Assembly: GCA_023105745.1 (NCBI GenBank)
Contig: JALGQZ010000002.1
Location: 77,045,285-77,109,284 of the forward strand
From: Austropuccinia psidii
Lineage: Eukaryota; Basidiomycota; Pucciniomycetes; Pucciniales; Sphaerophragmiaceae
DNA: 64,000 nt
Direction of reading: 5' to 3'
The position numbers were made by a program, and so were the translations under genes. The notes under the pieces are model-generated. The model made no database searches, was not told the origin of the DNA, and saw only the letters and a list, made by a program, of their open reading frames with translations. This document shows, piece by piece, positions 26,379 through 40,108 of this stretch (position 1 is its first letter; each line of letters begins with the position of its first letter).

Positions 26379-27316
26379 ATGAAACTCAACATCGCCAATC
26401 CGGCTACCGGCCAACAAAAAAGTATTGATATCGATGATGAACGCAAGGTCCGAATCTTCTACGAAAAACGTATGAAGCCCATCCTGTCCCGTCCTCTCTG
26501 CTTTATTCAAGTTGCCTTTGACTCACCACCAGTGTTTCTTTTCTTCCAGGAATGGGTCAGGAAGTCGAAGCTGATGTCCTAGGTGATGAATTCAAAGGTT
26601 ACATCTTCAGGATCGCTGGCGGGAATGACAAGCAGGGTGTGCGTTATTTTCTCTGTTCTAGGTGCAACCTCTCTGAAGGCTTATGGACCGCTTCGCCTGA
26701 ATACAGTTCCCCATGAAGCAAGGTGTTTTGACTCCTAAGCGAGTTCGACTTTTGCTCTCCGACGGTCATTCTTGCTTTCGTGCCCGCCGTGACGGTGAGC
26801 GCAAGCGTAAATCCGTCCGTGGTTGCATTGTCGCTGCCGACATTGCTGCTCTCTCCTTGATTGTGGTTAAACAAGGCGAGGCAGATATTCCCGGTTTGAC
26901 CGACACTGTCCTTCCCCGTCGTCTCGGTCCTAAACGTGCCTCCAAGATTCGCCGATTCTTTAACTTGACCAAGGAGGACGATGTTCGCAAGTTTGTCGTC
27001 CGTCGAGAAGTTAAAAGTGGCAAAAACCCCGATGCCAAACCATACACCAAAGCCCCCAAAATCCAGCGTTTGGTCACTCCCGTAAGCATGGCCCGTTACC
27101 TGCCTGGTCTTTGTCAGATGTTTACTCATCAATAATTTGCTTCAGATGCGACTTCAACGTCGAAGACATTTGCGCTCCCTCAACCGCCGCCGGAACGAGG
27201 CTCAAAAAGCACAAATCGCTGAGTACAAGGAAATCGTCGCCAAACGTCAAGCTGAACGCAAGGCCAAAGCAGCAGCTGTCAAGTCCCGGAAACACTTGGC
27301 CGCTAAAGCAGCCTAA
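26379..27316 (+). CDS. RPS6: 40S ribosomal protein S6 (eS6), four exons
   Basis: Exons 26379-26469, 26550-26638, 26707-27081 and 27146-27316 join to 726 bp, 241 residues, with GT-AG introns of 80, 68 and 64 bp. It begins [20 protein letters not shown] and continues [66 protein letters not shown] and [13 protein letters not shown], ending in a basic helical tail rich in Arg, Lys and Ala. All are hallmarks of eS6, the small-subunit protein whose C-terminus is phosphorylated in TOR signalling. In this tail I see few serines (KSRKHL), so the usual phosphorylation site cluster may be reduced. The codon spanning the first junction is C|GA (Arg), which fixes the splice site. Confidence 0.97.
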
Positions 27317-27429
27317 ATTTGTTATGTTCCTAATCAATCAAATGGTTGTGCATGCAATACAAGCTGTCGTGACAATAGACTTCACATAATTTGCTCAAGC
27401 TAGTACTGTCTCAGTCATTTGTTCATTAC

Positions 27430-27435
27430 AATAAA
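27430..27435 (+). terminator. Possible poly(A) signal of RPS6
   Basis: AATAAA, 114 bp after the stop codon. A C-rich run follows at about 27460. It is plausible as a 3' processing signal, but fungal signals are loose. Confidence 0.4.
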
Positions 27436-28283
27436 GCAGTATTGTGGCCATAAGTCTTCCCCCCCCCCCTATTATTGTACCACGCGGAGTATTGACATGA
27501 ATGAATCGCCTATGTTCACTTTTACAACTGCTGCGAATAAATAGTTCTGATGTCGCTTGCTTGCCACACTGAATTTCACCAAATTCATCCCTCCTTCCCT
27601 TCGGTCATATATTGATACGCTGCGATGCAGATTCATCAACCCTTGAATGATGTTTTGATGCCTTTGTTAAGGATGTACAAATCCCCATCTGATACTCAAA
27701 AGTAGCATACTTCGTTGTTGCAATTGCCTTTTTAGCTTTTGACAAGCATTTGTAGTTACGTTTTGCTTGATGCAACATAACTTTTGCTCTTGGTTCATGG
27801 TGGTCGAGTCATAACATGCTCCTGTACTGCCCGCAAAGTTACAGCTGATGCCAAGGCTGGACTTGCAGTAATTCACCCCATGAGGCGGGCTCCCTATGTA
27901 AAACTGGTTGAAGCATATGTGCAATATGTACTGCATCGAAAAGATACTGCCAAAGGGCTATGTTGAACATAGGCATGCAGTAAAAGCTTGTAAGACTCAA
28001 AAACTGCAACCAAGCAGTGCACCGAAATGTTATGGAAAAGAAGGTAATTATTACATTGCGTGTTTAATCATGATTCAATTGCTGAAGTAAAAGACATGTA
28101 TATATCTCTACTTTCAGGAGTAAGCCTACAATCAAACCAAAATTTAACCAAAAAAACATAAGTCACTATTTAAGGTAAATGACCCTTAATATTCCTTTAT
28201 AAAGTCCCAAATGGACCATGTGGCTGATGAGCCCAATGTTTGAGACAAGTCAAGAGCACAATAGTCTTGTGATTGAGAAATGT
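27436..28283. other. Spacer after RPS6, no supported gene
   Basis: Only short open frames with no family resemblance on either strand. The end of the stretch borders a hAT relic on the minus strand. Confidence 0.4.
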
Positions 28284-28708
28284 TTAAGTCAGTATAACAA
28301 TACACCTTCTCTTAGAGAAAACTCTCTCCACTGCTGCAGAGGATACTGGGGGGATAAGTAATGCAACACAATGGTACCTAAAATTGCTATGTGACCTAAA
28401 CTAATTTTATGCTGATTAAACAATAACTACATCAGTGGTAACTTTTACAAATTGAAGTATAAGAATATCACCTTCCAGCTAGCTGAAATATCCTCTTTAG
28501 GTGAAACTGTCCAGTTATGAGCAGGATATTTGGCAGCCTCATCTCTTTGTTGCTTGGTCAACAATCTTTCTTGGACCTTGTCAATGGGTAACTTGGAACA
28601 CCTCTTTAATATAGTATGATCGGTGTTAGCTTTGTGTTTTTTTATTCTGAGGAGAGGTATGTTTTCTAGATATTTTGTGCTGACTGTCTTTCTCAGTGAG
28701 CTTTTCAA
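28284..28708 (-). pseudogene. Relic of a hAT transposase C-terminus
   Basis: On the minus strand 28284-28381 reads IPPVSSAAVERVFSKRRC, the signature of the hAT C-terminal dimerisation domain, ending in TAA. Upstream, 28445-28708 is an 87-codon open stretch ending ...SPKEDISASWK, just where the region before this domain would be. The two pieces are out of joint, by an intron or by decay. No terminal repeats were found around it. It differs from the hAT element at 21654, so it is a second lineage. Confidence 0.6.
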
Positions 28709-31700
28709 GGTGATAATAGTATTCAGCTTTCAGACCATCAATTGCCTCATTAATTCAATTGGAAGGTATTCTCAACTGAGCTAATATAGTTTGAATTAAT
28801 TTTGAGCTTAATTTTCATGCAATGAGGGAGTCATTGTTGCCAAGTTTGTAAATAATAATTTTTTATTTTTTGTTTTTGAAGTTTTGAAAGCTGTATCCTA
28901 ATTAGGAGTTGTTTTAGGAATACATTTGAGTAATTTTTTGTGGATAAAATGGTAAAAAGGTTATATCAGATGTTTTGTGGGTTGGTAAAATTTTTATGAA
29001 TAATCCAAGAGTTTTAATATTTTCTCAATATACCTCATAACAGCCCATGTCTCATCACTTGATGGTTCAATCATGAATTTTTTGAATGATTAGATAAAAT
29101 AATTTAATCTTTCAATTGATGAGTATCCTTGATCTGATGGAGGAAGTAGTTACACCTTGTGGTGGGTATACTAATAGGAAGGAGTGGGGGATTGTTTTTA
29201 CATGTATGGAATTGTTTTAATATATCCCATTTCTTGGGAGATTAACTTACATGTGAACAAATCTCAGATAAAATCTTGACGCAGGTGATTTTATTTGTCT
29301 TGGAGGTAATTGATGCTAAAGCCATATATGACTGAGTAGACACAATGGATAACTCTAATACCACATCATTGTGAAGTCCTTCCTGCTTAGTATCAATAGT
29401 AGCCTCATTGAATGTGTGATATTATCCACAGGTGAAATTATTATTGTGATTGAATGATATTACTAAGTCTGTAAGTAGCCATTTTCAATTTTCATATTAA
29501 AGTCTATCTATATAGCATAAGATTAATACTAACCTTTTTTGGGAACTTCTATATTAGATCTGAGTTCATCGCGAGCAGGAAAGTCATCCCTGTGCATGCA
29601 GACGTAATGACTCAATAATTTATAATCTTAATATTTCAATTCATTGATTTTGATAAGAACTTATTTGGCCAACATTAAAGGTACATGGAGAGTGAATCAG
29701 TTGAATTTTTTCTTTTTGGGCCAAGTAATTCCGACTGAGCCAAAATTTTTCTGAATCCAATTAGACATGTAATTTTTGTTTTAGGAATTGTCATCAGCTC
29801 TTAATTCAAATTCATTAATTAGGGATATTTCTTTTAAGTCCCAAAATAGCTTACCAAGGGCTTCCCAAATGTGAATTTCAGATATAAATTAAAATTATAA
29901 AATCCTCTATTTAAAAGAAAAATTACAAGGGCCCACAAATTGAATCACAATGGCCAAATGAGACTAGTGTCAATATTGAGCTGTCCAGAAGTAGATGTCT
30001 GTACAAAGGGTCTGTCTGCAAGGTAAGGCATTCAGTACATCTAACAATAGATCCTGAAATTCATGATACATCCTTTCCACACGTATGGTGACCTTATTGA
30101 ATTGGGGCCATTTCGATATTTGTGATATCTCCAATAACCTGTCATGTAGGATTCCATTTAAAGAATGTTCCAAATAGAAATTTTCTTTCAATGAGACCAA
30201 GTATCAACTTTCTTTTAAATTCCTCTGAATATCTGACAAATGTTGTTTTGATGGAAGATGGATCCATTGTTCCTGGGCTTCACAGATTCCATGAATTTAA
30301 TTTCCCTTTGAAACTATTCCGGTTCTTTTTAAGGTTAGATGAGCTGCATTATGCTATTTTTATCTGTAAAGTACAATTATTTTACTGACAAATGATTTTC
30401 ATTTGTTGCTTTTTTTTATACCACGTTCCATTTTCTGCTTTTAGCTGAATGATATCTGGTTTTTAGTATAATCCTGATAAGTTAAAATATAGATAACTAA
30501 AATAAACACACCTTGAAATAATAATAAGCTGATGAACTTTTATTCTTATCAGGAGATGATTCCTTTTTCATATTTAAATTATATTAGTCACTCCAAGAAC
30601 TATTTTTTCCTTCTTGATGTTTTAAATTACCTGGTTGGCTATTAGACGGACGAGTGGAAGGTTTAGTAATTATCATACTTGAAAATTCAGTATTACTATT
30701 TTGAAATTTTTTCATAAAACTTGATGATTTTAATGAGGAGTTTTGTTATTCTGAGCTTTTATTACTGGTTTTATTCGCCTTTTTATTTCTCTGATTGTGT
30801 AATGGTATGGTGCTTGGATTACAATTTGTCTTTCATGGTAAGAACCAAGATATTATTTTTTCATCCGTGTAATTTGATGAATATTCAATCTTATATCTCT
30901 CAACATAAATCAATAATATACTTACCTACGACCAATAAAGGGACATGATGCAAAATTATTTACCCAAATAGTAATTTTTTCAACACTTTATAGCTGTTGA
31001 GGATTTCTTCTAGAGCTAAAATAATGACTCGTTTGGTCGAAATTGAAGTTGGTTTCATTTTGCATAGATTAATTTGAAATATAAACTAAGATCTATTACA
31101 AACCTTATATCTGGAGACATTGGAGGTTTAGTTGATCTATATTTGGTTCTTACACATATTTTTTATTAGGTGTAATGAATAATACTATATGGAAATATTT
31201 CATAATAAAAGATCTACAAAATGAAAAAAAGAATGATAAATTCCACTTTTATGTAGCTTAAATTGAGGACGTAGGTATAATTTCTTCTTTTAGTGTGACC
31301 CGGGATCAGGAGGTGATGAGTCAGGTGAAAAGGGAAGTTATATATCCACCACTACAGTAATACTGCGTATGTGGATTGGATACTAAAAATTAATTCAAGT
31401 AACAGTACTAGCTAAATTTAATTTTGGAGTGTTTGTAAAGGTGTAAGTAGTACTTATAAATTTTCATACTGTGTCAAGCATGTGGCAGTATATGAACTGC
31501 GGGTCCACCTTTGGCCGATTCTATTAGTAGTTTTTTAAGTTTTTCAGAAAGGTACAAAGTTTCATGCCAATTACTTCCCTGTATAAGGTTACCGGTTTTA
31601 ATGAAGTTTTTCTTCAGAACACCTGCATCCTGAGATCATTTTTGGGAAACATATATCGCTGTAAATGATCAACCCAGTTTATCAAGACCTTAAAATTCTT

Positions 31701-33100
31701 TTCTTATTTTTTTAGAATCAGAGTGTGGACTTTTGATTATCTAGAAGTTTTCTGAAAGCTTCTCTGAGAATATGCTATCTATAAGATGTCCTGAAATACC
31801 CTACGAATTCAAATAACATCATTGTCAATTGTGTGAAGTGATATTTTAATTCTGGATCTAACAAATACTAAATGCAATTCCATATGCAGGTTGATTGTGT
31901 TACTCTTTTAATTTGTTTTTCACAGACCAGTTTTCTTTTCTTCTGTACCTTAAACTGATAATTCATAATATAAATCCAAAGAATAATTCTGTTTTAAGAA
32001 TCTGGGTTTGCTAAATTAGTAGTATCACAGTAGGAAAAAGTGCTTTATTAATCACCACATTATAGGTGGAATAATTTTCCACTTCACGGGATAATGAATG
32101 TGTTTTTTATCGGTATTCATAATCAAAGACATATACTGTATATTAAGCCTCGAGCTCATATAGAAAATTTCTATCTTACTTCATGAATATTTTATGTTTT
32201 CTTTCTTTTTGGAAGAGATCATTGGAAAAATGCTCCATGGAGAGCTTTAAGAAATATTTTTGTGATTTAATAATTGGAAAAAGGAATATGTGAATTTAAT
32301 TATTATTTTTTTATAAATTTATACAATTTCAATCATCATAACACATAAATATTGGGAGAAAATGTTTATATTGATTTTTCCAGGTTATGGGTATTTGGAT
32401 TTCTCTTCAAGAGATATAGTTTCAATCTAATTATCAATACACATAAATATTTCCAGTTATAGATAATAAATTAATTCTTTTCCCTTGAAAGATTAAAAAC
32501 TGTAGTTATATCATATTTCTGGAAAAAAAAGGAGTTTGAAGTGGAAGTGGTATGGATAATTGAAATTGTTTCCCATTGTATGAGTTCAGTTAGAAATCAT
32601 ATCTATTCATAAAAAGAATGAAAAAAAGTGATGTGTTACTTATTTGGACCAAAAATGGTCTCTCCAGTAATAAACCCATTGGCAAGGCCTTTGTTAATCC
32701 ACAAACTAAAATTATACCAGATTCTTGGGATGCAGGTTTTCTGAATTTATAAAAAACTATTATTTGAATGATTTTTCTAATTGAATCAAATTTTAAATTA
32801 TTAAAAGAACAGAAAATACTTAAAAGCTGGATAAAATTAAAGATACAGCCTTATGGTTGAGCCAGTTCTTTCCAAAAACCTTTTACACCATCTACAATCA
32901 TGAGTTTGAATTAGGGAAGTAGATTTTCTTCAAGCTCAAAGATATAGAATGTGAAATTATATTAATAAATCCTAGCTCTATTTTGGTATTATATAGAGCT
33001 TAATTTTGAGATTAAAAACTAGCACCATTTTCTTCAAAAATGAACAGATAAAAAACTCCAAATTATTTGTAAATCATGAATGAATAACCATAGAGACCCA
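28709..33100. other. 4.4 kb AT-rich DNA without recognisable genes
   Basis: I found no gene, RNA or repeat boundary that I can defend. A 76-codon minus-strand frame at 29970-30200 looks protein-like in composition (LEHSLNGILHDRLLEIS) but I do not recognise it. It may be old decayed transposon sequence. Confidence 0.4.
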
Positions 33101-33105
33101 ATCAT

Positions 33106-35001
33106 TGTGAGCCTTTAGGTATATTTTGAAAACCCCAATAGGCCACAATTATAATTAAAATAAATTATGAACTATTCATAACCCATAAGTCATACATATA
33201 TCCAAAATAAATCATTTTTCTTTTCAAAAAAGATGTATAGCTTTTTTGTGAGTAAGTAAATCCATGGACTTAAGGCCAGATTTGGAGTCTACACAGAAAT
33301 TTACCTAGGGTAGCTCTATAGAGTGAATAAGCTTAAATTAACTCTATGAGGTGGTAATATGGAAAATAATTCACTACCACATAAAAGAATTGTGATTTTT
33401 TTGTTTTTCTCAATTTCATGCCAAAATAATGGGATTGTGAGAAATCCCACGTTACATATACACTAAGAGTAGTGTTATGCATGTTTGTGGAGCTTAAAAA
33501 CATGGTATTCTTACATAAAGGTTTGGTACACCCATAGTGGATATCAGTCTTGAAGCCTGAATTACTATTTTTGACATGAAAATAGCTAAGGGGGACAAAG
33601 GACATCAAAGAGAGCCAGGGTAGCCAACTTCTGAGGCTTCTGAGGCATGGATAGATCTAAGTATAGGATCCATGGCTGATCATGGACCAATTAGTATACT
33701 AAAACCTTTTGGAAACTTGGTTGCCAAGTTAAAATCTCACTAAATCATAAGAAAATTGGAAATAAGCCGCTATTTTGACACAACAAGGAGGTAAAGAGCA
33801 ATTTAGACTCCTGTAACCATGTCAATGCTTAATACTTTTCCATTGATAAGCCCAAAGAAGTAATTAAAACCCTTTTTGGACTAGTATCCATTGATTTACC
33901 TCATGGCAACCTGATATAATGTGTTATTTGCAATTCTACATAGAAATGAGGTAAAAACTTCAAAAATTCATTAAAAATACAATTCTTAATGAGAATTTAT
34001 GAGATATTCAGGACCAATGGATAATGGTATTATTCATAAATAAACCAAAAAATAATTATGGTTTCATAAGTAAAATCAAAAGTTTTACATACAGTCAATT
34101 TTTGATGATTCCACATGAAACACTGAATCTTCAAAAATTCACAGAAAATACAACCTGTGATGGAACTCTCAATAAAACCAATAGATTTGAGTAATTAATC
34201 TTTATTTTGACATAAAAGAAGACTTACAGCTTTTAATTCTTTTATTCTTAAACATAAATGGGTTGGTATTCATGTAAAAGCCTTAATTAAGTAAATATGA
34301 TAATTTTACATGACAACAGATGATGCAATCATTAAGAAAAAAACAATAATTGCTTTCTCACTCAATGGACTTTCAGTTTGCTCCATGGAATGCCTCTGTG
34401 AGCTTTTGTTGACTCCAAAGAGGCCTCTTCTTGCTGTTTTTTCCAAATCATCTTATTACTCAATTATACCATTATTACCAAAAAGTAAGTATTAGTTAAA
34501 TATTTCTCTTAAAGGTTTCAATATTTAAGAATCAATAATAAATATATTAAATAAAAAAATATAAACTATAATCTGTTTTAATAATGTTATAAATCAAATT
34601 TTGATCCTTTAAATCCACAATTTATCTGTCAAATCTCTCTACAAAATTCTTTCCAAGGTTCATTGGAGTATTAGTTAGTGGTTTTAATTAATTCTTAAAG
34701 CTTTTCTCTAATATTAGTTTTCTTCAAGAATTATATTTATAACTATTCTTGCAAAAGATAATGATATATGCAAATAATAATATTATTTTTTATTATGAGA
34801 TAATTATTGTAATTGATCCTTGTAGACAATTACTGCTTACCATTATAATCACTAGTAGTGTATAACAAGTAAAAGAAATAATTGATTAATTAATTACTTA
34901 ATTGTGGTTATAATGATTTTTATTATTATATTTCATAAGAAAAGTCATAGTACTGTTGATTAATAGTAATATTATCAACAGTTTCATAGACACATCTTAC
35001 A
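33106..35001 (+). repeat. Solo LTR, family B type (1896 bp)
   Basis: Starts TGTGAGCCTTTAGG and ends CATAGACACATCTTACA, matching the family B LTR tip TTTCATAGACAAACCTTACA. The perfect 5-bp duplication atcat flanks it (33101-33105 and 35002-35006). No internal sequence remains. The body is clearly diverged from the intact family B LTRs, so it is an older insertion reduced by recombination. Confidence 0.9.
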
Positions 35002-35006
35002 ATCAT

Positions 35007-38000
35007 ACTGAGGAGAAAAGTATGGATGATTTTGAAACTAACATAATTATTATTTCTCAAAGTTTCTTTCTAAGGAAAAATGAATTAAATCATAATAAAA
35101 TTTAGAATAGTGATAATACATTTAATAATAGGTGTTAGATTAACAACATCCTGAATATATATTCATTTATCTTACTGGGTTCATGAATCAAGCTCTCATG
35201 CCTTTATTTATCTCATTTCAACTTCCATATATATATTCATTGCCTAATTTGCAGAAATGAGTAAACTTAATATTATTGCTTAGTGTTAAAGTATGAAGTC
35301 TAACTATATACATCATGAGAAAACTTGCTATACCTGAAAGACGGTGTTGCCTCTGGAAATTATCTTTAACCCATCCTGGAATGAGCTCTAAACCTTCATT
35401 TGAACTAGGTTGGAAAGACAATTTTGATTTTTGTTTGTATTCCAATATCTTCCAAGCCACTGAAATATTGCAGAATTTACAATATTTTCTTTCTTTTTTT
35501 AACTTGATGGAGTAAGTATATAATATATCATGTCAAAATTATTCGAATTATATTTTCATATTGAACATAAACAATTAAATATAGAATTTGGTTTTAAACT
35601 TAAACAGTTATAGTTTTTACAAAGGCCAGACAAAGACAAAAAAATCTTTGAAAGTCCATGAAGACTTTATATTTATTTATCAATGACTTATTATCACTGG
35701 GTGGAAATATTAGTTTTCATTTCTTCTTCAATAATTGGCTCACACATATTAAAATGAGCTTTTCTCGACTGAAGCTCCTTCTGAAGAAACTAGATTTATG
35801 AATAATTTTTGTTTCTATATGCTCAAATTTATGCAACCTCAGCGGGAAAAAAATAAAGGCTTTTAATTTTTTTTGAATAAAATCATTTCCCCAAAATTAA
35901 AAAAAATGTATTTATTATTTTCTCTTCATTGATAAGAATTAATGGAGTTTAGAGCACCTTTTAAAGACCTTCTAATGTAGCTTGAATCAAAAAAGAAAAC
36001 ATAAAATTACATAAAAACCAATTGAAAAATACAAAAACAAAGCTCAGGAATTTTTTAAAAAAACATACAACCACAAAAATCAATCAAAAAATGGAAACAG
36101 AATATCAGCATAAAACATAGAGAACAAAACTCCAAAAGCTTCAATAAAAACAATAAAAAAAGTTCTTTTAGGGTAGCAGCGAAGCAGCCTTCATTCTATT
36201 GCTTGTCTCAAAAAATACATATAAAGCTTGATTGTAATAATAAAAGGAAATTCAGTAAGCCTTTTATAAATTATCTTATCCTTCATTTTATTTGACGTAG
36301 CTCTATCATTTCACATGTTGAATTTTTATTTCTTTTTGAGATATTTTTTGTGTTTTATTTTTTGTTTATGTTTGCTCTTTCAAATATAAAATTGAAGAAT
36401 ATTTATGCTTCAAAAAAATTGTGGGAACCACAAATAGGGGTATATGAGATAAATATAACTCAAACATCACTAATAAAAATCTCAGACATTTCTCTTCATT
36501 CCAATAAATAAAAACCATTTCACTTCATATATGAGAGCTCTCTTCCCATAAAGAATAGTATTATGTAAAAAGAGATCTCAAAAAGCTTGAGTTACCTTCA
36601 ATCCTGTTGAAATATTGTCAATATTAAGATAAAATACATTGTTCTACTTTTTAAAGGTTCAAAAATTTTCATTTTCATTTACAAATAGATATATTTGGGT
36701 TTCTTTTATCAAAGTCTCATTAATAAAAGAAGATAATCAATGGTTTATTTTAATAAGGAATCCATTGTTTTTAAAAAACATTCATTCAAGGGTGTAAAGA
36801 ATTCTTAGAAGACAATTTTCACAGAGTCCCATCAAAAGATAATAATGAAAGCTTCAATTAATTTGTAACATCTTAAAGATACAAATTAAATAATTGAAAA
36901 ATTATCAATTAAACATTTTGATTCTTGGTGGACATGGCTTTGAAGTGATAATTGTGCCACTTAAAGCGTGATTCCCAAAAGGGTCCAGCTTATTTATGTG
37001 GTTCCCCTTTATTGAATTATACTTTGATAAATGCTATAACAATTTAATTAGGAATAAAGACCCATTCCAAAAAATCAATATTCTTATATTATATTTTCAA
37101 AACACTTGAAAGGGCTGCGTATATAATTTATTATCCGCTTATTATTCTCAATTTATCATTATTTTAGGCTTTGTAAATTTACAAAATTAATTAAAAATTA
37201 ACAAAACTCCCAGAACCTCAATCGATAAATCTTGAGAAGAAGAACTCTAAAACAAACAGCTTATAACAGCTATTTGAGCTTGATATTATATAAAATTCCC
37301 ATAATTTAAAAAGAACTAATTGAATTAATTTATTTATTCATAAATATGAAGTTTTTATAATTTTTTGATGGCTGTTGGAGTTTTATATTAGTTTGAATAA
37401 AATGATCAATAGATTCTTATAAAGGTGTCTCCCATAAATTTTGGGAAATATTATTGTATAGAACTTGGAAAATTATGTTCTACATCCATTTTGAGAATTG
37501 TTGTTTTTTATTTGATATTATTAAGAAAGTCAGAAAATTATGTTTCAATAATTAAATTTATCGACCTTCCAGGTACAGATATTTTTTCAAGTTCCAAAGT
37601 ACATGGAGAGCTATTCATATATCCAAATAATCACAAAATTGTTTTGAGATTAAGGAAATAAAAGTTAAACTCTAAAGAGCCTATAGAATACAGAGAAAAT
37701 ATTCAAAAAAAATAAATCATGTAGAAAGTTATCTTAATGAAGTTTTTTGAAATGATCAAATAATTCATCAACTTAGTTTTTGGAAATTTTAATACATGAA
37801 GATAAGATTTCCTCAGATTTCTTACAAATATTAGAATTATTTTAGCTTTATTTCATTTCTTTATACAACTCCCATCCCAGCTTTATGTCAAATAGCAACC
37901 CAAATGATCTTTGCTTTTTACATATTCAAGTAATTCAATAAATAAAGATGGTGAATTCAGAATTAATATTTTCTCCACAAGAATATAAAAGGCAAATCTA

Positions 38001-40108
38001 AGTTGTTATTAATGAAGTGAACATCAAATTCTCCAAAAAATTCAAGAAACACATTTTTTTTTATTAAGATTCAAAATTCTTTCATATGAATATTGGAATA
38101 ATTCTCAGCTTACAACATGAAATTTCAAAATACAAAGGCCCCAAATGTTGAAGCTAAAAACCAACATTCTCCTTTCAATATCTGTACTATCTAGATATAA
38201 CTGTAAAAAACTCCTCTCAAGAAGTTTATGGGCTGAAATTAGGGCTATAGACCTTAATTATATACCACATTTCTTTCTCATACCCTAAAAATGACTTTGT
38301 CCCATAAATATTGACAGCTTGTTGAGACTTTAATCAAAACCTTACTTTGAAAAGAGAGAGAAAATAAGGTATATAATTTCCCCAAAGACACATATTTTAA
38401 TTAGAGAAAAAATTTAGGATAGGGTACATTTCTTATAATATGTATATGAGAAGAAAGTCCAAAAGCCGCAAGGATATTTAAAGCTTATAAGAAGATTCTT
38501 TCAAACTTGAATGTTTCCAATTTCAATATTATTCATATATGGGTTTTCATAAGTGAGGTTGAATGAGAATTCATATTGAAGCTGATATATATATGTAAAA
38601 ACATATAAGAAAGACTGAAAAGGATAAAACTTTTGCAAAAAAATGACAAAACTTACTAAAAAAATATTTAAACAAAGGGGAAATTGAAACAAACTTGTTA
38701 ATAATGTATTGTTGAAAGATTGTTCCTTGAAAAGCTCAACCAAACACTTATTTTCAGTAAACTTCATTGATTCTTTCTGGCTTGAATTTCTTCCAAAAAT
38801 TCTATTTCTATATATATATGAAATATAGTGGTGGTGAGAGCCGTTGAAAACCCTGGGTGCAGTTTTACCTGTTGGGTTACAATAATTGAAATCATAATTA
38901 TACCTGTTTATTACCCAAGAGTAAAATTTCTTTGGACAGTTTACTACGTAGGGTATTCAATAGCAGGATGAGGAAAGCATTTCTGGCTGTGAAAAGCCTC
39001 CTTTTTATCCTGAAATGGGGTGGAAGGGCTGTTAGACCTTTCCATGTAGAGGAAGTGAATATTTTTTCACTCTCTGAGACAGGCTTGTGGTTTGCAAGGA
39101 CCTGTATAGCCTGTATTGGGCTCAGATGAGGTTTTGAAACCACATCTGGGCAGTTTTCACCAATACAGGGTGAAAAGTTTCATCTGGGGACCACACAGCT
39201 TGGCTCTGACGTGTATGACACGTAGAATGCTTTACAGAAACTGTATGGGACCCCAGTATTGACTGACTTATGAGGTATTTAAGTATGAACAAGCTTCTTT
39301 GTCAGTTTGACACCTCATAATCATGGTTATGGGATATTATCCCATGGTAAGGCTGTATTGGTCAAAATGTGGGAGTTTGACCTTAAAACAGCTATAGATT
39401 TGTCAGTTCTTGAGATATCAACCTCAAAACTGGACCAGTGTGTAGCCCTGTATGTTTTCTACACAATGGTACCTTATTTAATATGGTTATCATTAAATAT
39501 GACAAAGTTATCCCATGTACAAGAACTTTTGTACATATGCATGTTTTGGGCAAAAGCTGTATTGGGCTTGTTTGCCCCATAACGTTTGTTCTAGTTGAGA
39601 TATGAGGCAATGGATGACACCATTAGATAGTCCTGATTGTTCTCTTTGCAAAAAGACCCCACTTTAGGTATCTCACACCAAAACTGTGGAGGTTAGATGA
39701 GAGGTGAATGTTTTGTTCACCCTTATTTGGCCTGAATTTGACCATAACTTCTGTAATACTGGTGGTAGCTCAGTTTGGCTGGTACCATTAGATAGCCCTG
39801 ACTTAGAGCTTTATTCTGCATACCCATTTGATGGGGTTAAGCCTCTTACTCTGTATTTTAGATGAGAGGTGAAAATTAAGGTTTATGCTCAGCAATAACT
39901 TTGAGCATGAATAACTTTGTTTATCCTTGTCCTATGATGATGGGACTTACATTTTCAGGAAAAGGTGAGTTTCCTCTTTTGTTTGATACCTTTTGAGCTA
40001 ATGTGGATCATCTCCATGTTTTGGTGGTATCTTGGCTATACCATTGATTTATTGTATCTTGGCTGTCATGCTTGTGCTCTGGTTTTGAGTCACAGGCTGA
40101 CACAACCA
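35007..40108. other. AT-rich spacer, then probable 5' leader of family C element
   Basis: 35007-38800 is AT-rich with no gene I can support. From about 38850 the base composition changes to that of the family C element. 38850-40108 is probably its leader, but the TGTAACAACC LTR start expected upstream is missing, so the 5' LTR is either deleted or beyond recognition. Loosely similar stretches (GATGAGAGGTGAA near 39690 and 39860; ACCATTAGATAG near 39615 and 39785) suggest an old internal duplication of the leader. Confidence 0.45.

Noticed and set aside
29970..30200. 76-codon minus-strand frame with protein-like composition
   Set aside because: No motif I can name, and it lies alone in AT-rich DNA; not enough to call a gene.
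35735..35750. GGCTCACACAT resembling a reversed LTR start
   Set aside because: No TGTAAG partner within 3 kb on the left and no 5-bp duplication.
38850..40108. 5' LTR of the right family C element
   Set aside because: No TGTAACAACC start or CCTGTGACA end could be found; the region may be leader sequence only.
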